Shown here one piece after another: positions 1 through 9,822 of a stretch of 64,000 nucleotides of DNA. The position numbers and the translations under genes are program-made. The stretch is from Dolichospermum sp. ST_sed8 (lineage in GTDB: Bacteria; Cyanobacteriota; Cyanobacteriia; Cyanobacteriales; Nostocaceae), in assembly GCA_028658405.1 (NCBI GenBank), contig JAKOGY010000001.1, positions 40,481 through 104,480 of the forward strand, written 5' to 3'. Positions within the stretch are counted from its first letter, which is position 1. Every line of letters starts with the position of its first letter. The notes beneath the pieces are model-generated. The model was not told the DNA's origin, made no database searches, and saw only the letters and a list, made by a program, of their open reading frames with translations.

Positions 1-54
1 ATTGCTGCTTATGAACAAAGTTAGAAATATATTCGCTCTGATTGGGGGGATGTT

Positions 55-1092
55 GTGAGTGAGATAAGTTCTCAGGATTATGCTAATTTCTGCTATGAGA
101 TTAAACGGCGAATCCGCGATCGCCAATTGGCAGCTTTACGCAGTGTAAATCGGGAATTAGTGCGGCTATATTGGGAAATTGGCGAGTTAATTCACCACAA
201 GCAGGAAACCCTAGGCTGGGGTAAATCTGTGGTGGAAACTCTAGCGCGAGATTTACAAAGTGAGTTCCCAGGACGGAATGGGTTTTCGGCAAATAATCTC
301 TGGTTAATGCGCCAGTTTTACTGTGAATATGTGGATCATCCAAATCTCCAATTATTGATTGGAGAAATTAGCTGGACAAAGAATCTAGTCATTTTTGGTC
401 GTTGTAAAGATGATTTGGAGCGGGAATTTTATCTTCGGGCTACGGCTCGTTATGGCTGGACAACGGCGGTGCTTAAACATCAAGTAGATAATAAGAGTTA
501 TGAGAAATATTTACTGAATCAAACTAATTTTGATGCCACTGTAACGGATGATATCAAGGCACAGGCGGTGCTGGCGGTTAAAGATAACTATACCTTTGAT
601 TTTCTGGATTTGGCGGATCAACATTCAGAACGGGATTTAGAGCAGTCTTTGGTGCAGAATTTACGGGGGTTTCTGTCTGAGTTGGGCGGTGCGTTTGCGT
701 TTATTGGTAATCAATATCGGCTGGAGGTGGGTGGTCAGGAATACTTTATTGATCTGCTATTATTTCATCGTCGGTTACGCTGTTTGGTGGCAATCGAGTT
801 GAAAATAGGTGATTTTAAGCCGGAACATAAGGGCAAAATGGAATTTTATCTGGAGGCTTTGGATTGTCAAGAAAAGATGGAGGGTGAAAATCCGCCGATA
901 GGAATGATTATTTGTCGTTATAAAAATAAAACGGTGGTGGAATATGCTTTACGAACGGCATCCCGTCCGATTGGGGTGGCGACTTATACAATTGTACCGC
1001 AGTTGCCTGATGCTTATCGTGAGCAGTTGCCTAGTCCTGAAGAGATTGCTGAACGGTTAAGATTATGGCAGGAGGATAGTAATGATGAGTAG
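55..1092 (+). CDS. DUF1016-family PD-(D/E)XK nuclease of a type I RM locus
   Basis: A 345-residue protein with two parts: an N-terminal DUF1016-type helical region (about residues 10-150) and a C-terminal PD-(D/E)XK nuclease domain. The visible active-site pattern is D233 in FIDLLLF followed by E248-L-K250 in AIELK. Family knowledge: such proteins (YhcG/PDDEXK_1-like) often sit between hsdM and hsdS of type I restriction systems. That fits here, because hsdS starts 11 bases before this gene ends. The start is a GTG at 55; the in-frame sequence upstream reads IAAYEQS, a TAG stop, then KYIRSDWGDVV, so the true start or the end of the preceding gene is uncertain. The exact role (accessory nuclease or RM partner) is inference. 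Confidence 0.85.
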   Translation: MSEISSQDYANFCYEIKRRIRDRQLAALRSVNRELVRLYWEIGELIHHKQETLGWGKSVVETLARDLQSEFPGRNGFSANNLWLMRQFYCEYVDHPNLQLLIGEISWTKNLVIFGRCKDDLEREFYLRATARYGWTTAVLKHQVDNKSYEKYLLNQTNFDATVTDDIKAQAVLAVKDNYTFDFLDLADQHSERDLEQSLVQNLRGFLSELGGAFAFIGNQYRLEVGGQEYFIDLLLFHRRLRCLVAIELKIGDFKPEHKGKMEFYLEALDCQEKMEGENPPIGMIICRYKNKTVVEYALRTASRPIGVATYTIVPQLPDAYREQLPSPEEIAERLRLWQEDSNDE

Positions 1093-2272
1093 TGGAGAGA
1101 TGGAATTGATGGTTGATAATAGACAGTTGCCAGTGGGGTGGGAAATTAAAAAACTTGGTGAAGTTTGTACTCTTCAAAGAGGATTTGATCTTCCTAAAGG
1201 ACAACGAGAAGAAGGTGATTATCTTCTAATTAGCTCTAGTGGTTGTATTGATACTCATACAGAAGCTAAATCATTCGCTCCAGGTGTAGTTACTGGTCGA
1301 AGTGGAAGTATTGGATCTGTTTTTTTTATTACTGAAGATTTTTGGCCTCTCAATACGACTCTTTATGTAAAAGACTTTCACGGGAATGATCCGCGCTTTA
1401 TATTTTATTTACTCAACAAATTTGATCTCAAACGTTTTGCGAGTGGAGTTGGAGTTCCAACACTTAATAGAAATAGTGTTCATAGTGAGTTAGTAATAAT
1501 TCCATCATCAATTATTGAACAAAAGCGAATTGTGGCGATCGCAGATGAGGCATTTGAGGGGATTGATAGAGCAATTCGTAACACGGAAAAAAACCTCTCT
1601 AATGCCCGCGAATTATTTGAAAGTTATCTAAATTCAATCTTTACCCAAAAAGGCGACGGGTGGGTAAAAAGCAAGCTTAACGAAGTTTGTGAAAAAATCA
1701 CTGATGGAACTCATCAAACACCAAAATATTTTGAAACAGGTTTCGTATTTTTATCCTCGCGTAATGTTACGACTGGCGCAATTAATTGGGATAAAGTCAA
1801 ATATATAGACGATGCACAACATATCACTATGCAGAAGCGTGTTTCACCTCGGCTATACGATATATTATTGGCAAAAAATGGCACTACGGGTGTTGCTGCA
1901 TTGGTTGATAAAGACATTGATTTCGATATTTATGTTAGCCTAGCTTTGCTTAGACCATTGCCAGTGATCTTGCCTAAATTTATGTTGCACTTTGTCAATT
2001 CTCCAGTTGCAAAAGAGCAGTTCAATAAAAGATTGAAAGGCATTGGAGTTCCCAATTTACATTTAGAAGAAATCCGAGAGGTAACTATTTGTTATCCACA
2101 AGAATTGAGATTACAAGAGGGTATAATTATCAAGATCGATGAGATGCGAAGTCAGATTCTTCGCCTCGAAAACATCTACCGCCAAAAAATCGCCGCATTA
2201 AAAGAACTGAAACAATCCATCCTACAAAAAGCATTTACAGGAGAACTCACCGCACATAAAGGGGAAAAATAG
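1082..2272 (+). CDS. hsdS: Type I restriction-modification specificity subunit HsdS
   Basis: A 396-residue protein with the two-repeat HsdS layout. The first target-recognition domain begins at LPVGWEIKKLGEVCTLQRG and the second at GDGWVKSKLNEVCEKITDG. Each is followed by a helical conserved spacer (EQKRIVAIADEAFEGIDRAI in the middle, LKQSILQKAFTGELT at the C-terminus). The protein chooses the DNA target for the methylase/restriction complex. Its length is normal for the family and both recognition halves look intact, so it could still direct methylation even though the downstream hsdR is broken. It overlaps the DUF1016 gene by 11 bases, which suggests one transcript. hsdM is expected just left of the window. 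Confidence 0.93.
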   Translation: MMSSGEMELMVDNRQLPVGWEIKKLGEVCTLQRGFDLPKGQREEGDYLLISSSGCIDTHTEAKSFAPGVVTGRSGSIGSVFFITEDFWPLNTTLYVKDFHGNDPRFIFYLLNKFDLKRFASGVGVPTLNRNSVHSELVIIPSSIIEQKRIVAIADEAFEGIDRAIRNTEKNLSNARELFESYLNSIFTQKGDGWVKSKLNEVCEKITDGTHQTPKYFETGFVFLSSRNVTTGAINWDKVKYIDDAQHITMQKRVSPRLYDILLAKNGTTGVAALVDKDIDFDIYVSLALLRPLPVILPKFMLHFVNSPVAKEQFNKRLKGIGVPNLHLEEIREVTICYPQELRLQEGIIIKIDEMRSQILRLENIYRQKIAALKELKQSILQKAFTGELTAHKGEK

Positions 2273-3192
<920 letters not shown>

Positions 3193-3196
<4 letters not shown>

Positions 3197-4969
3197 ACGA
3201 AGCAGAAACCCGCGCCGAATTAATTGACCCCGCCTTAACTGCTGCTGGTTGGGGAGTTATCGAAAATAGTCGCATCCGTCGAGAAGTCATCGCCCCTGGC
3301 CGTTTAATTGGCAACGGTAAACGGGCAAAAGCAGACATCGCTGATTATGTATTAGTTTATCGTGGTGAAAAACTCGCTGTTATTGAAGCTAAAAAACGCG
3401 AATTACCTGATACAGAAGGTTTAGCACAGGCTAAAAAATACGCCGAAAAATTACAAACTCGCTTTGCATACTCTACCAATGGTGTTGGCATCTATCAAGT
3501 AGATATGCACACAGGGAAAGAAGGCTATATAAATCAATATCCCACACCCCATGAACTATGGGAAGCCACCTTTAATAAAGAAAATACATGGCGCGATCGC
3601 TTTGCAACTATTCCCTTTGAAGATAAAAGCCTACGCTTATTTTGGTGAGCCTGTTTATATTTATGCGCTCAAAGATGGGATTAATGATGGGTTTTTAACT
3701 CCCTTTAAAGTTAGAGAAATAGAAACTACTTTAGATGAATATATTTACAGCCCTGATGATGATGTCATAGAAGGGGCGATAGATGATGAAAAAACCTATA
3801 CAGAAACTGATTTTAATCGCATCATTGAAATTGAAGAACGGGAACGCTACCGAGTGCAACTATTCATGGAGAAAATAGATCAAAATCAAAAAACTCTTGT
3901 ATTTTGTGCTAACCAAGATCACGCCCTAGCAGTAAGAAATTTAATCAATCAAATCAAGATTAGTAATAATCCTAATTACTGTCATCGAGTTACAGCTAAT
4001 GATGGGAAATTAGGAGAACAACACCTCAAAACGTTTCAAGATAATGAAAAAAATATTCCTACTATTTTAACAACTTCTCAAAAACTTTCCACAGGAGTTG
4101 ATGCTCGCAATGTGCGGAATATAGTATTGATGCGTCCTATTAATTACATGATTGAATTTAAACAAATCATTGGTCGTGGTACTCGGTTATATGATGGGAA
4201 AGATTATTTTACTATTTATGATTTTGTCAAAGCCTACGAACATTTTAACGATCCAGAATGGGATGGTGAACCCCAAGAACCTGTAAAAGTTACCAACAGA
4301 AAAGCACGGGAGTTATCACCAAATACAGATGATAATAACCCAGAAGAGAGAAGCGAAAAAACAAAAAATATCACACCTAAAATAATTAAAGTTCAATTAA
4401 GAGATGGTAAAGAAAGAACTATTCAACATCAAATATCTACCAGCTTTTGGAGTCCAGATGGTAAACCCATGACTGCCGCAGAATTTATAGAAAAGCTATT
4501 TGGTGAAATTCCCGAACTGTTTAAAAATGAAAATGAATTAAGAACTATTTGGAGTCGTCCAGATACAAGAAAAGCCCTATTAGAAGGATTATCAGAAAAG
4601 GGTTATGATTCAGAACAACTAACGCAAATTAGCTGTTTAATTAATGCTGAAAGAAGTGATTTATATGATGTTTTAGCCTATATTGCTTATGCTTCTGTGC
4701 CTATTAGCCGTCGGGAAAGGGTTTTGGCTCATAAATCGTTAATTTTCTCTAAGTATGTAGGTAAACAACAGGAATTTCTTAATTTTGTGTTAGATCAATA
4801 TATTAAGGATGGAGTAGAAGAACTGGATCGATCTAAATTACCCCAACTATTAGAGTTGAAATATCATACTGTTCATGATGCTATTAAAGAACTAGGTAGC
4901 GTTGCTAATATCAGTGAAGTATTTATCGGATTTCAGCAGTATTTGTATTCACAAGATATAGCAGCTTAA
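3193..4969 (+). pseudogene. hsdR: Type I restriction endonuclease hsdR, internal deletion/frameshift
   Basis: Two pieces of one HsdR. The first (3193-3648, 151 codons) is the N-terminal nuclease domain with D in KADIADYVL and the E-A-K motif in VIEAKKRE; it runs to IPFEDK (about 3627) and then hits a short nonsense tail ending LRLFW. The second piece reads in another frame from about 3629 (AYAYFGEPVYIYALKDGIND) to 4969. It carries helicase motifs IV-VI, including STGVDARNVRNIVLMRP and QIIGRGTRL, plus the C-terminal domain. The region that should hold Walker A and the DEAD/H box (roughly 200 residues) is absent. Both frame and ATPase core are lost, so restriction by this protein is very unlikely; the fragments may still be transcribed. 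Confidence 0.9.
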
Positions 4970-5006
4970 TTGGGCAAATTGCGACAATTAAGCTCTTTTG
5001 TAATAA

Positions 5007-5291
5007 ATTGCCAAGTGGGAACAAAATATAGGCGTTAATGTTAACGACTGGGGAGTGAAGTTAATGAGAACTAAATGGGGTACTTGTAATATAGAAGCCA
5101 AACGCATCTGGCTAAATCTGGAATTAGCCAAAAAGGATAAGCAATGTCTAGAGTATGTGGTGGTACATGAAATAGTACATTTATTAGAACGCGGTCATGG
5201 AGAGCGATTTGTGGCTTTAATGAATAAATTTCTGCCCAATTGGCAATTTTATAAGGATGAATTGAACCGTTACCCCCTTGAAAGTTACTAA
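5007..5291 (+). pseudogene. 5'-truncated YgjP/SprT-like zinc metallopeptidase (M48-type)
   Basis: The readable frame starts after two stops near 5001-5006 (IAKWEQNIGVNVNDWGVKLM) and ends at 5291. It matches only the C-terminal part of the YgjP-like family: RTKWGTCN, RIWLNLELAKK, the HEIVH zinc motif (HExxH), then HLLERGHGERF and PNWQFYKDELN. Full-length relatives are about 230 residues, so roughly the first 130-140 residues are missing. A GTG at 5055 could start a 78-residue product, but it would lack the N-terminal half. Family members frequently follow hsdR in type I RM operons. This relic lies 37 bases after the broken hsdR, so one decay process may have hit both. Confidence 0.8.
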
Positions 5292-5434
5292 GTGCCATTA
5301 TGGGGGTAGATAGCCATTAATAGTATCTTGTCAGGTGCTTGACGGATGGAATCAATTGTTTATTGCAAAGATGATCATAATTCTTTACACTGGACAATAT
5401 TATATAATTCACAATAATTCAGGAATCTTCATCA

Positions 5435-6328
5435 ATGACAACCACAACCCAAGATATACAAACGCTGGAAAAACATATTTGGATTTGGCGAGATTACAAA
5501 ATTCAATATACAGTTATGGGTACAGGCCAACCATTGGTATTAATTCACGGCTTTGGTGCTTCCATTGGTCATTGGCGCAAAAATATCCCGGTTTTAGCTG
5601 AAGCTGGTTATCAGGTGTTTGCTGTAGATTTGTTGGGGTTTGGGGGTTCTGATAAAGCAGTTATAGATTATAGCTTGGAACTGTGGGCAGAATTATTAAA
5701 AGATTTTTACAATGCCCATATTCAAACACCAGCAATATTTATTGGTAATTCTATTGGCGCACTTTTAAGTTTAATTGTGTTAACAGAATATCCAGAAATT
5801 GCGGCTGGAGGTGTATTAATTAACTCTGCGGGTGGTTTAAGTCACCGTCCCCATGAATTAAACCCAATTTTACGAGTTGTTATGGGAACTTTTAACAAGT
5901 TGGTAGCTAACCCAGTTACAGGTAAATTTGTATTTAACCGCATTCGTCAAAAATCGCAAATTCGTCGGACTTTATATCAAGTATATAGCGATCGCAATGC
6001 CGTGACAGATGAACTGGTTGATTTACTTTATAACCCATCTTCTGACCCCGGAGCGCAAGAAGTTTTTGCTTCTATTCTCACTGCACCCCCAGGACCTAGC
6101 CCAGAGGAATTATTACCTAAGTTGGAATTTCCTTTGTTAGTAATTTGGGGTGCAGAAGATCCTTGGACACCAATTACGGGAGCGAATATTTATGAAGCAG
6201 CGCGAGAAAATGGCCAAGATATCAAAATTGTTCCTATTCCCGGCGCTGGTCATTGTCCCCATGATGAAGTTCCAGATATTGTGAATAGTGAAATTATTGA
6301 TTGGTTAGGAGAGGTAATAAATAATTAG
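5435..6328 (+). CDS. Alpha/beta-fold hydrolase
   Basis: A 297-residue alpha/beta hydrolase. It shows the oxyanion region HGFGASIGHW, the nucleophile elbow GNSIGA (Ser), a late acid in WGAEDPWTP and the catalytic His in GAGHCPHDE, so the catalytic triad is complete. Proteins of this subgroup are widespread in cyanobacteria and plastids and resemble pheophytinase-like and epoxide-hydrolase-like enzymes; the substrate cannot be assigned from sequence. Translation starts at the ATG at 5435. The gene stands alone, between the restriction remnant and the convergent DUF262 operon. Confidence 0.88.
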   Translation: MTTTTQDIQTLEKHIWIWRDYKIQYTVMGTGQPLVLIHGFGASIGHWRKNIPVLAEAGYQVFAVDLLGFGGSDKAVIDYSLELWAELLKDFYNAHIQTPAIFIGNSIGALLSLIVLTEYPEIAAGGVLINSAGGLSHRPHELNPILRVVMGTFNKLVANPVTGKFVFNRIRQKSQIRRTLYQVYSDRNAVTDELVDLLYNPSSDPGAQEVFASILTAPPGPSPEELLPKLEFPLLVIWGAEDPWTPITGANIYEAARENGQDIKIVPIPGAGHCPHDEVPDIVNSEIIDWLGEVINN

Positions 6329-6429
6329 TGATTTCTTAAACAGCAGAAGTTCAATAATTAGGCTATAAATCTCATGTAATCCTAGAAAATAGTGGAATAA
6401 AACATTGGATATTATGGATATAAGTCTAT

Positions 6430-7359
6430 TTATTGAATTTTAATATCAATATAGCCAATTATGATTTCAGTTGAGTTTAAAGGATAAAAATACAATCTCC
6501 ATGCACCCGGAGTCATGCGAATATGCAAACTAAATAATCTTTTTTTTCCGTCAGGACATTGAAAAGTTAACTCTTGTTCAAATTTTTGTAATCTGGATTC
6601 ACTTTCGGGAGTTGCTTTACTAGGTAAACTATTGAGATCAAAATTACCTACTGTCCAATTTTTAGAAGCATTTTCAACTTCTGTTAATTTTTTAATAATT
6701 GCTTGAAATATAGGATGACTATTCTTAATATTTTGTAATTGTTTTTCTACAGAATCACAAAATTCTAAATGAGGAAATATCTTTTTTCTTTTATTCCATA
6801 AATCTAAGCCATTATTAATATTATCTTGAAGACGACTCTTAATCCATGTTTGATGTTCAATAACATGATTTATACTGCTTGCGTGTCTAACTTCTATAAT
6901 TTCTTCTAATAATTCTCCATCTTCATTATTTGTAATTTGTAATAGATGGATAACACTATTTTTCCATAATTTGTGTGTTTTCAAACTAACAGATAATGCT
7001 TTTAATCTATAAGCATAGACAAATCCTTTCGGTTCGTTATTATAATCTGTGCAAGCATATAATAATTCACTTTCTTGATCTTGATCAAAAATTTCATCAG
7101 ATTCAAAAAATTGCATACTCAAGATAAAATCCTGTTCAACTTGATCAACATTTGGATCATTAAGCCATTTAGATATAGGATAATTAGATGCAAGATTAAT
7201 ATTATGAAAACTATTATGACTTAGTAATTGTTGTTGTATTCCTTGTTCTAATGCTTCTCTTAAAGTTTGAATAAAATTAGACATTAATTCTCTAGCTTTA
7301 TATTCGTTATCTTCTAAATTCAAAAGACATAATTCATTAAATACCAGTTGAGTATCCAT
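6430..7359 (-). CDS. Unknown protein, third gene of the DUF262-ATPase operon
   Basis: A 309-residue soluble, acidic and helical protein that I cannot name. The N-terminal two thirds show no motif I recognise. The last ~50 residues (FQCPDGKKRLFSLHIRMTPG, then WRLYFYPL and IIIGYIDI) look like a compact beta-rich module and resemble in pattern the RelE-like small domains that end in an 'IGYIG' strand; this is weak inference. It starts 3 bases after the stop of the upstream ATPase gene, so all three genes almost certainly share one transcript. The context suggests the effector or partner of a DUF262/ATPase system. Confidence 0.7.
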   Translation of the reverse strand: MDTQLVFNELCLLNLEDNEYKARELMSNFIQTLREALEQGIQQQLLSHNSFHNINLASNYPISKWLNDPNVDQVEQDFILSMQFFESDEIFDQDQESELLYACTDYNNEPKGFVYAYRLKALSVSLKTHKLWKNSVIHLLQITNNEDGELLEEIIEVRHASSINHVIEHQTWIKSRLQDNINNGLDLWNKRKKIFPHLEFCDSVEKQLQNIKNSHPIFQAIIKKLTEVENASKNWTVGNFDLNSLPSKATPESESRLQKFEQELTFQCPDGKKRLFSLHIRMTPGAWRLYFYPLNSTEIIIGYIDIKIQ

Positions 7360-7362
7360 TAT

Positions 7363-8463
7363 TTAATCTCCCACTGGTGCTAATAATGCTCTTGCACTTT
7401 TATTCCATTCATCAAAGAAATTTTTAGGAATTTTATCAATACGTCCTTTCTTATCTAATTTAGGAGAGATAATTTTAATTTCATTCGTTTTATCTCGAAT
7501 CTCAAAAAAGTGAAGTTGTACATCTTCAGGTTTAATTTTGCCAGCATGAACAGAAATTCTGATACCATATAAAATATGATCACTATGACTTTCAATAATT
7601 ACTTGAATACCATGATTAGCAGCTAAAGCTAATAATTGACCTAGTTGTGATTGTCCTTGGGGGTGAAGATGAGATTCAGGATTTTCAATAATTATCATTG
7701 TTCCTGGTTTAGAGGAAAGAATTGCTGTGAGAATAGGTAAAGAATAAGTGACACCAAAACCTACATTAAAAGGAGAATATTCTTTACTAACGCCAAAAGA
7801 ATATTTTATTGTCATTGCATTGGCAACTTGTCTTATGTTAATATTAATATTAGGACTAATTTCTCCCATCCAAGCATCAACTTGATCTTTTAAACTTTGA
7901 GATTTACTGCAAGGATGACTTAATTCACTAATGGGAATATCTTGATTACCAAATTCATATAAAAAATGTGCGGTATATTCTCCTTTTTTACCTATTTGTC
8001 TATGTTTAACAACATCATTTTCAGATAAAGGATAAGATTCTTCTGGTGTAATTCTTTCTGCACCTAAATAGTGAAAATTATCATTAAATAAATTAAATTG
8101 ATTAACTTGAGCATCATTAATTATTAATGCAATTGGTAGCACATTACTACTAGGAGAATCATAATCAAAATTCCAGATTGTGTGCTGATCATTTTCCCAA
8201 ACAATACCAAAGCTAATTAATTCTTCTTCCGCATTTTCATATAGAGCATCTTCAGCAGTACCTATATAAGCTATCTTATTATCAAGTTTTATCCCACTAT
8301 TAGGTAAATAATCTCTTATATAAGCATAGCGTAATAAAACTAATGATTGAATTATAGAAGATTTACCTGTACTATTTAAACCAGAAATTAAGGTAAGAGA
8401 TTTAAAATCAAAATTTTCATCTGCAAATGCTTTGAAGTTTTTTAAATGTAATTTTTTGATCAT
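7363..8463 (-). CDS. AAA-family ATPase, DUF3696 / ABC-type OLD-like
   Basis: A 366-residue ATPase of the SMC/OLD-like type. Walker A is GLNSTGKSS (residues 28-36). Walker B is MIIIENPESHLHPQGQSQLG, with the acidic E in ENPE. The switch region is IIESHSDHILYGIR, and the C-terminus has a DUF3696-like end (GRIDKIPKNFFDEW). Such ATPases couple ATP hydrolysis to a partner effector in several antiphage systems. The start codon overlaps the DUF262 stop by 4 bases and the next gene follows after 3 bases. Predicted role: sensor or motor of a three-protein complex (inference). Confidence 0.88.
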   Translation of the reverse strand: MIKKLHLKNFKAFADENFDFKSLTLISGLNSTGKSSIIQSLVLLRYAYIRDYLPNSGIKLDNKIAYIGTAEDALYENAEEELISFGIVWENDQHTIWNFDYDSPSSNVLPIALIINDAQVNQFNLFNDNFHYLGAERITPEESYPLSENDVVKHRQIGKKGEYTAHFLYEFGNQDIPISELSHPCSKSQSLKDQVDAWMGEISPNININIRQVANAMTIKYSFGVSKEYSPFNVGFGVTYSLPILTAILSSKPGTMIIIENPESHLHPQGQSQLGQLLALAANHGIQVIIESHSDHILYGIRISVHAGKIKPEDVQLHFFEIRDKTNEIKIISPKLDKKGRIDKIPKNFFDEWNKSARALLAPVGD

Positions 8464-9617
8464 AATAATATACTTTGAATAATTCCTTGAATATGTTTAA
8501 ATCGTTCTTTAACGCTGTTAGCATCTCCAGCACTTTTATATAAAATACAATCAAATTTACCATCTTCTTGCTCTTTTAATAAAACTTCATATAAATCTTC
8601 TTTTCTTTGTTTAACAATATTGATTTCCTGATCATCTAATTTAGCAAGATTGATTGACCATGCTTCCAACAATGCTTTATTAATAGGATATCTTTTTTGT
8701 TGCTTTATGGTAGATAGTTTTGGTTTTCTAAATGCTTGTCTATCAAATAAATCATAAGCAAGATTCATAATCAACAGAAATTCCTGTTTAATGTTCTCTA
8801 TTTCAGAATCATCCATTTGATTCATCTCGGTCATTTTTCCATCTAAAAAATAATCATAATCTTTAAAATTCAGGTTATCTATATTACTTGTCATTAAAGA
8901 TAAAACTTTTAAAATACATTCTTGATCAATCATTCTTTTATCTTTAATTCCGTTATCTGTTGTTTTTTTAAATTCTGGAGATTGAGAAAGTTCTTTTAAT
9001 AAATTTGTGATTTTATTTGGAGAGTTTTTAGCATAGCGCATTTCTTGAGCAGAAAGTGCAGTTCCTCCTTGATTAATCCGTTTAAATATATTAAAAGTAA
9101 TTTCGGATGATGTTCCTCTTAAAATTAAATATACTGTTAATTTTGTTTCTTTAATTCTTCTTTGCCAACGAGGTGTAAGTTCCTGATATTTTTTACCATG
9201 TAAATCAGTGAAAAAATCTAATCCATCGAGAGTAAAACTTTGATCAGTTACAAATTCCTTAAATGTTGTTATTCTTTGCATTCCATCTATAACCAACCAT
9301 TTATCATCATTAGTTGCATCAATATAAAAAGCAGGTAAAGGAATTTGCACTAAAAGAGATTCAATTAACCGACTTTTTGCAGTTTTAGTCCAAATACCTT
9401 CTTTTCGTTGAAATTCAGGGGCGATCATTCGATGATTATTTAATCTGTTCAAAATTTGCTGTACGGTCATGATATTAGTTCCCATACTAATGCAAGTCGG
9501 ATCAAATCCTTGAGAAAGCGTTGGCTCTTCTGTTGGTTCTTCTTCCTCTTCAATATCTATATCTTCCTCATATTCTGAGTTAATCTGATTTTGTTCTAAA
9601 TTATTTGTTTCTGTCAT
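8460..9617 (-). CDS. DUF262-domain protein (GmrSD N-terminal-like)
   Basis: A 385-residue DUF262 protein. After an acidic N-terminal stretch (residues about 15-35, rich in Glu/Asp) comes the domain core APEFQRKEGIWTKTAKSRLI, then the ParB/Srx-like nucleotide-binding motif IDGMQR (residues 110-115, usually DGQQR), and FNIFKRINQGGTALSAQEMR. DUF262 is the NTP-binding/hydrolysing domain of GmrSD-type enzymes that attack modified phage DNA. Here the C-terminal DUF1524 HNH domain of GmrSD is not present, so nuclease activity would have to come from elsewhere in the operon. It is the first gene of the minus-strand trio; a promoter should lie in the 205-base gap to uvrA. Confidence 0.87.
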   Translation of the reverse strand: MTETNNLEQNQINSEYEEDIDIEEEEEPTEEPTLSQGFDPTCISMGTNIMTVQQILNRLNNHRMIAPEFQRKEGIWTKTAKSRLIESLLVQIPLPAFYIDATNDDKWLVIDGMQRITTFKEFVTDQSFTLDGLDFFTDLHGKKYQELTPRWQRRIKETKLTVYLILRGTSSEITFNIFKRINQGGTALSAQEMRYAKNSPNKITNLLKELSQSPEFKKTTDNGIKDKRMIDQECILKVLSLMTSNIDNLNFKDYDYFLDGKMTEMNQMDDSEIENIKQEFLLIMNLAYDLFDRQAFRKPKLSTIKQQKRYPINKALLEAWSINLAKLDDQEINIVKQRKEDLYEVLLKEQEDGKFDCILYKSAGDANSVKERFKHIQGIIQSILL

Positions 9618-9822
9618 AATAGTAGAAGAAAAAAGTTTTCACGCTGTTTCCTGTGATGTTTAGTAACCAGATGGAGTATAATACATTTTTTTTGCAGGCA
9701 ATGATAAGACACTGTTGGTAAAATATTTCTTCATGAAAATACATGATAAGTGGGAAACTCATTAACAAAGATAGTATTATTAAGGATTGTTTCATCATGT
9801 AACCTTCCTTTAGCCTGTCAAT

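Noticed and set aside
5335..5601. 88-codon frame over the hydrolase start
   Set aside because: It is another frame of the alpha/beta hydrolase gene; the hydrolase frame has the catalytic motifs.
9601..9798. 65-codon minus-strand frame upstream of the DUF262 gene
   Set aside because: Hydrophobic and Tyr/Phe-rich without a recognisable family; it overlaps the DUF262 start and fills the region that must carry its promoter. Most likely chance.
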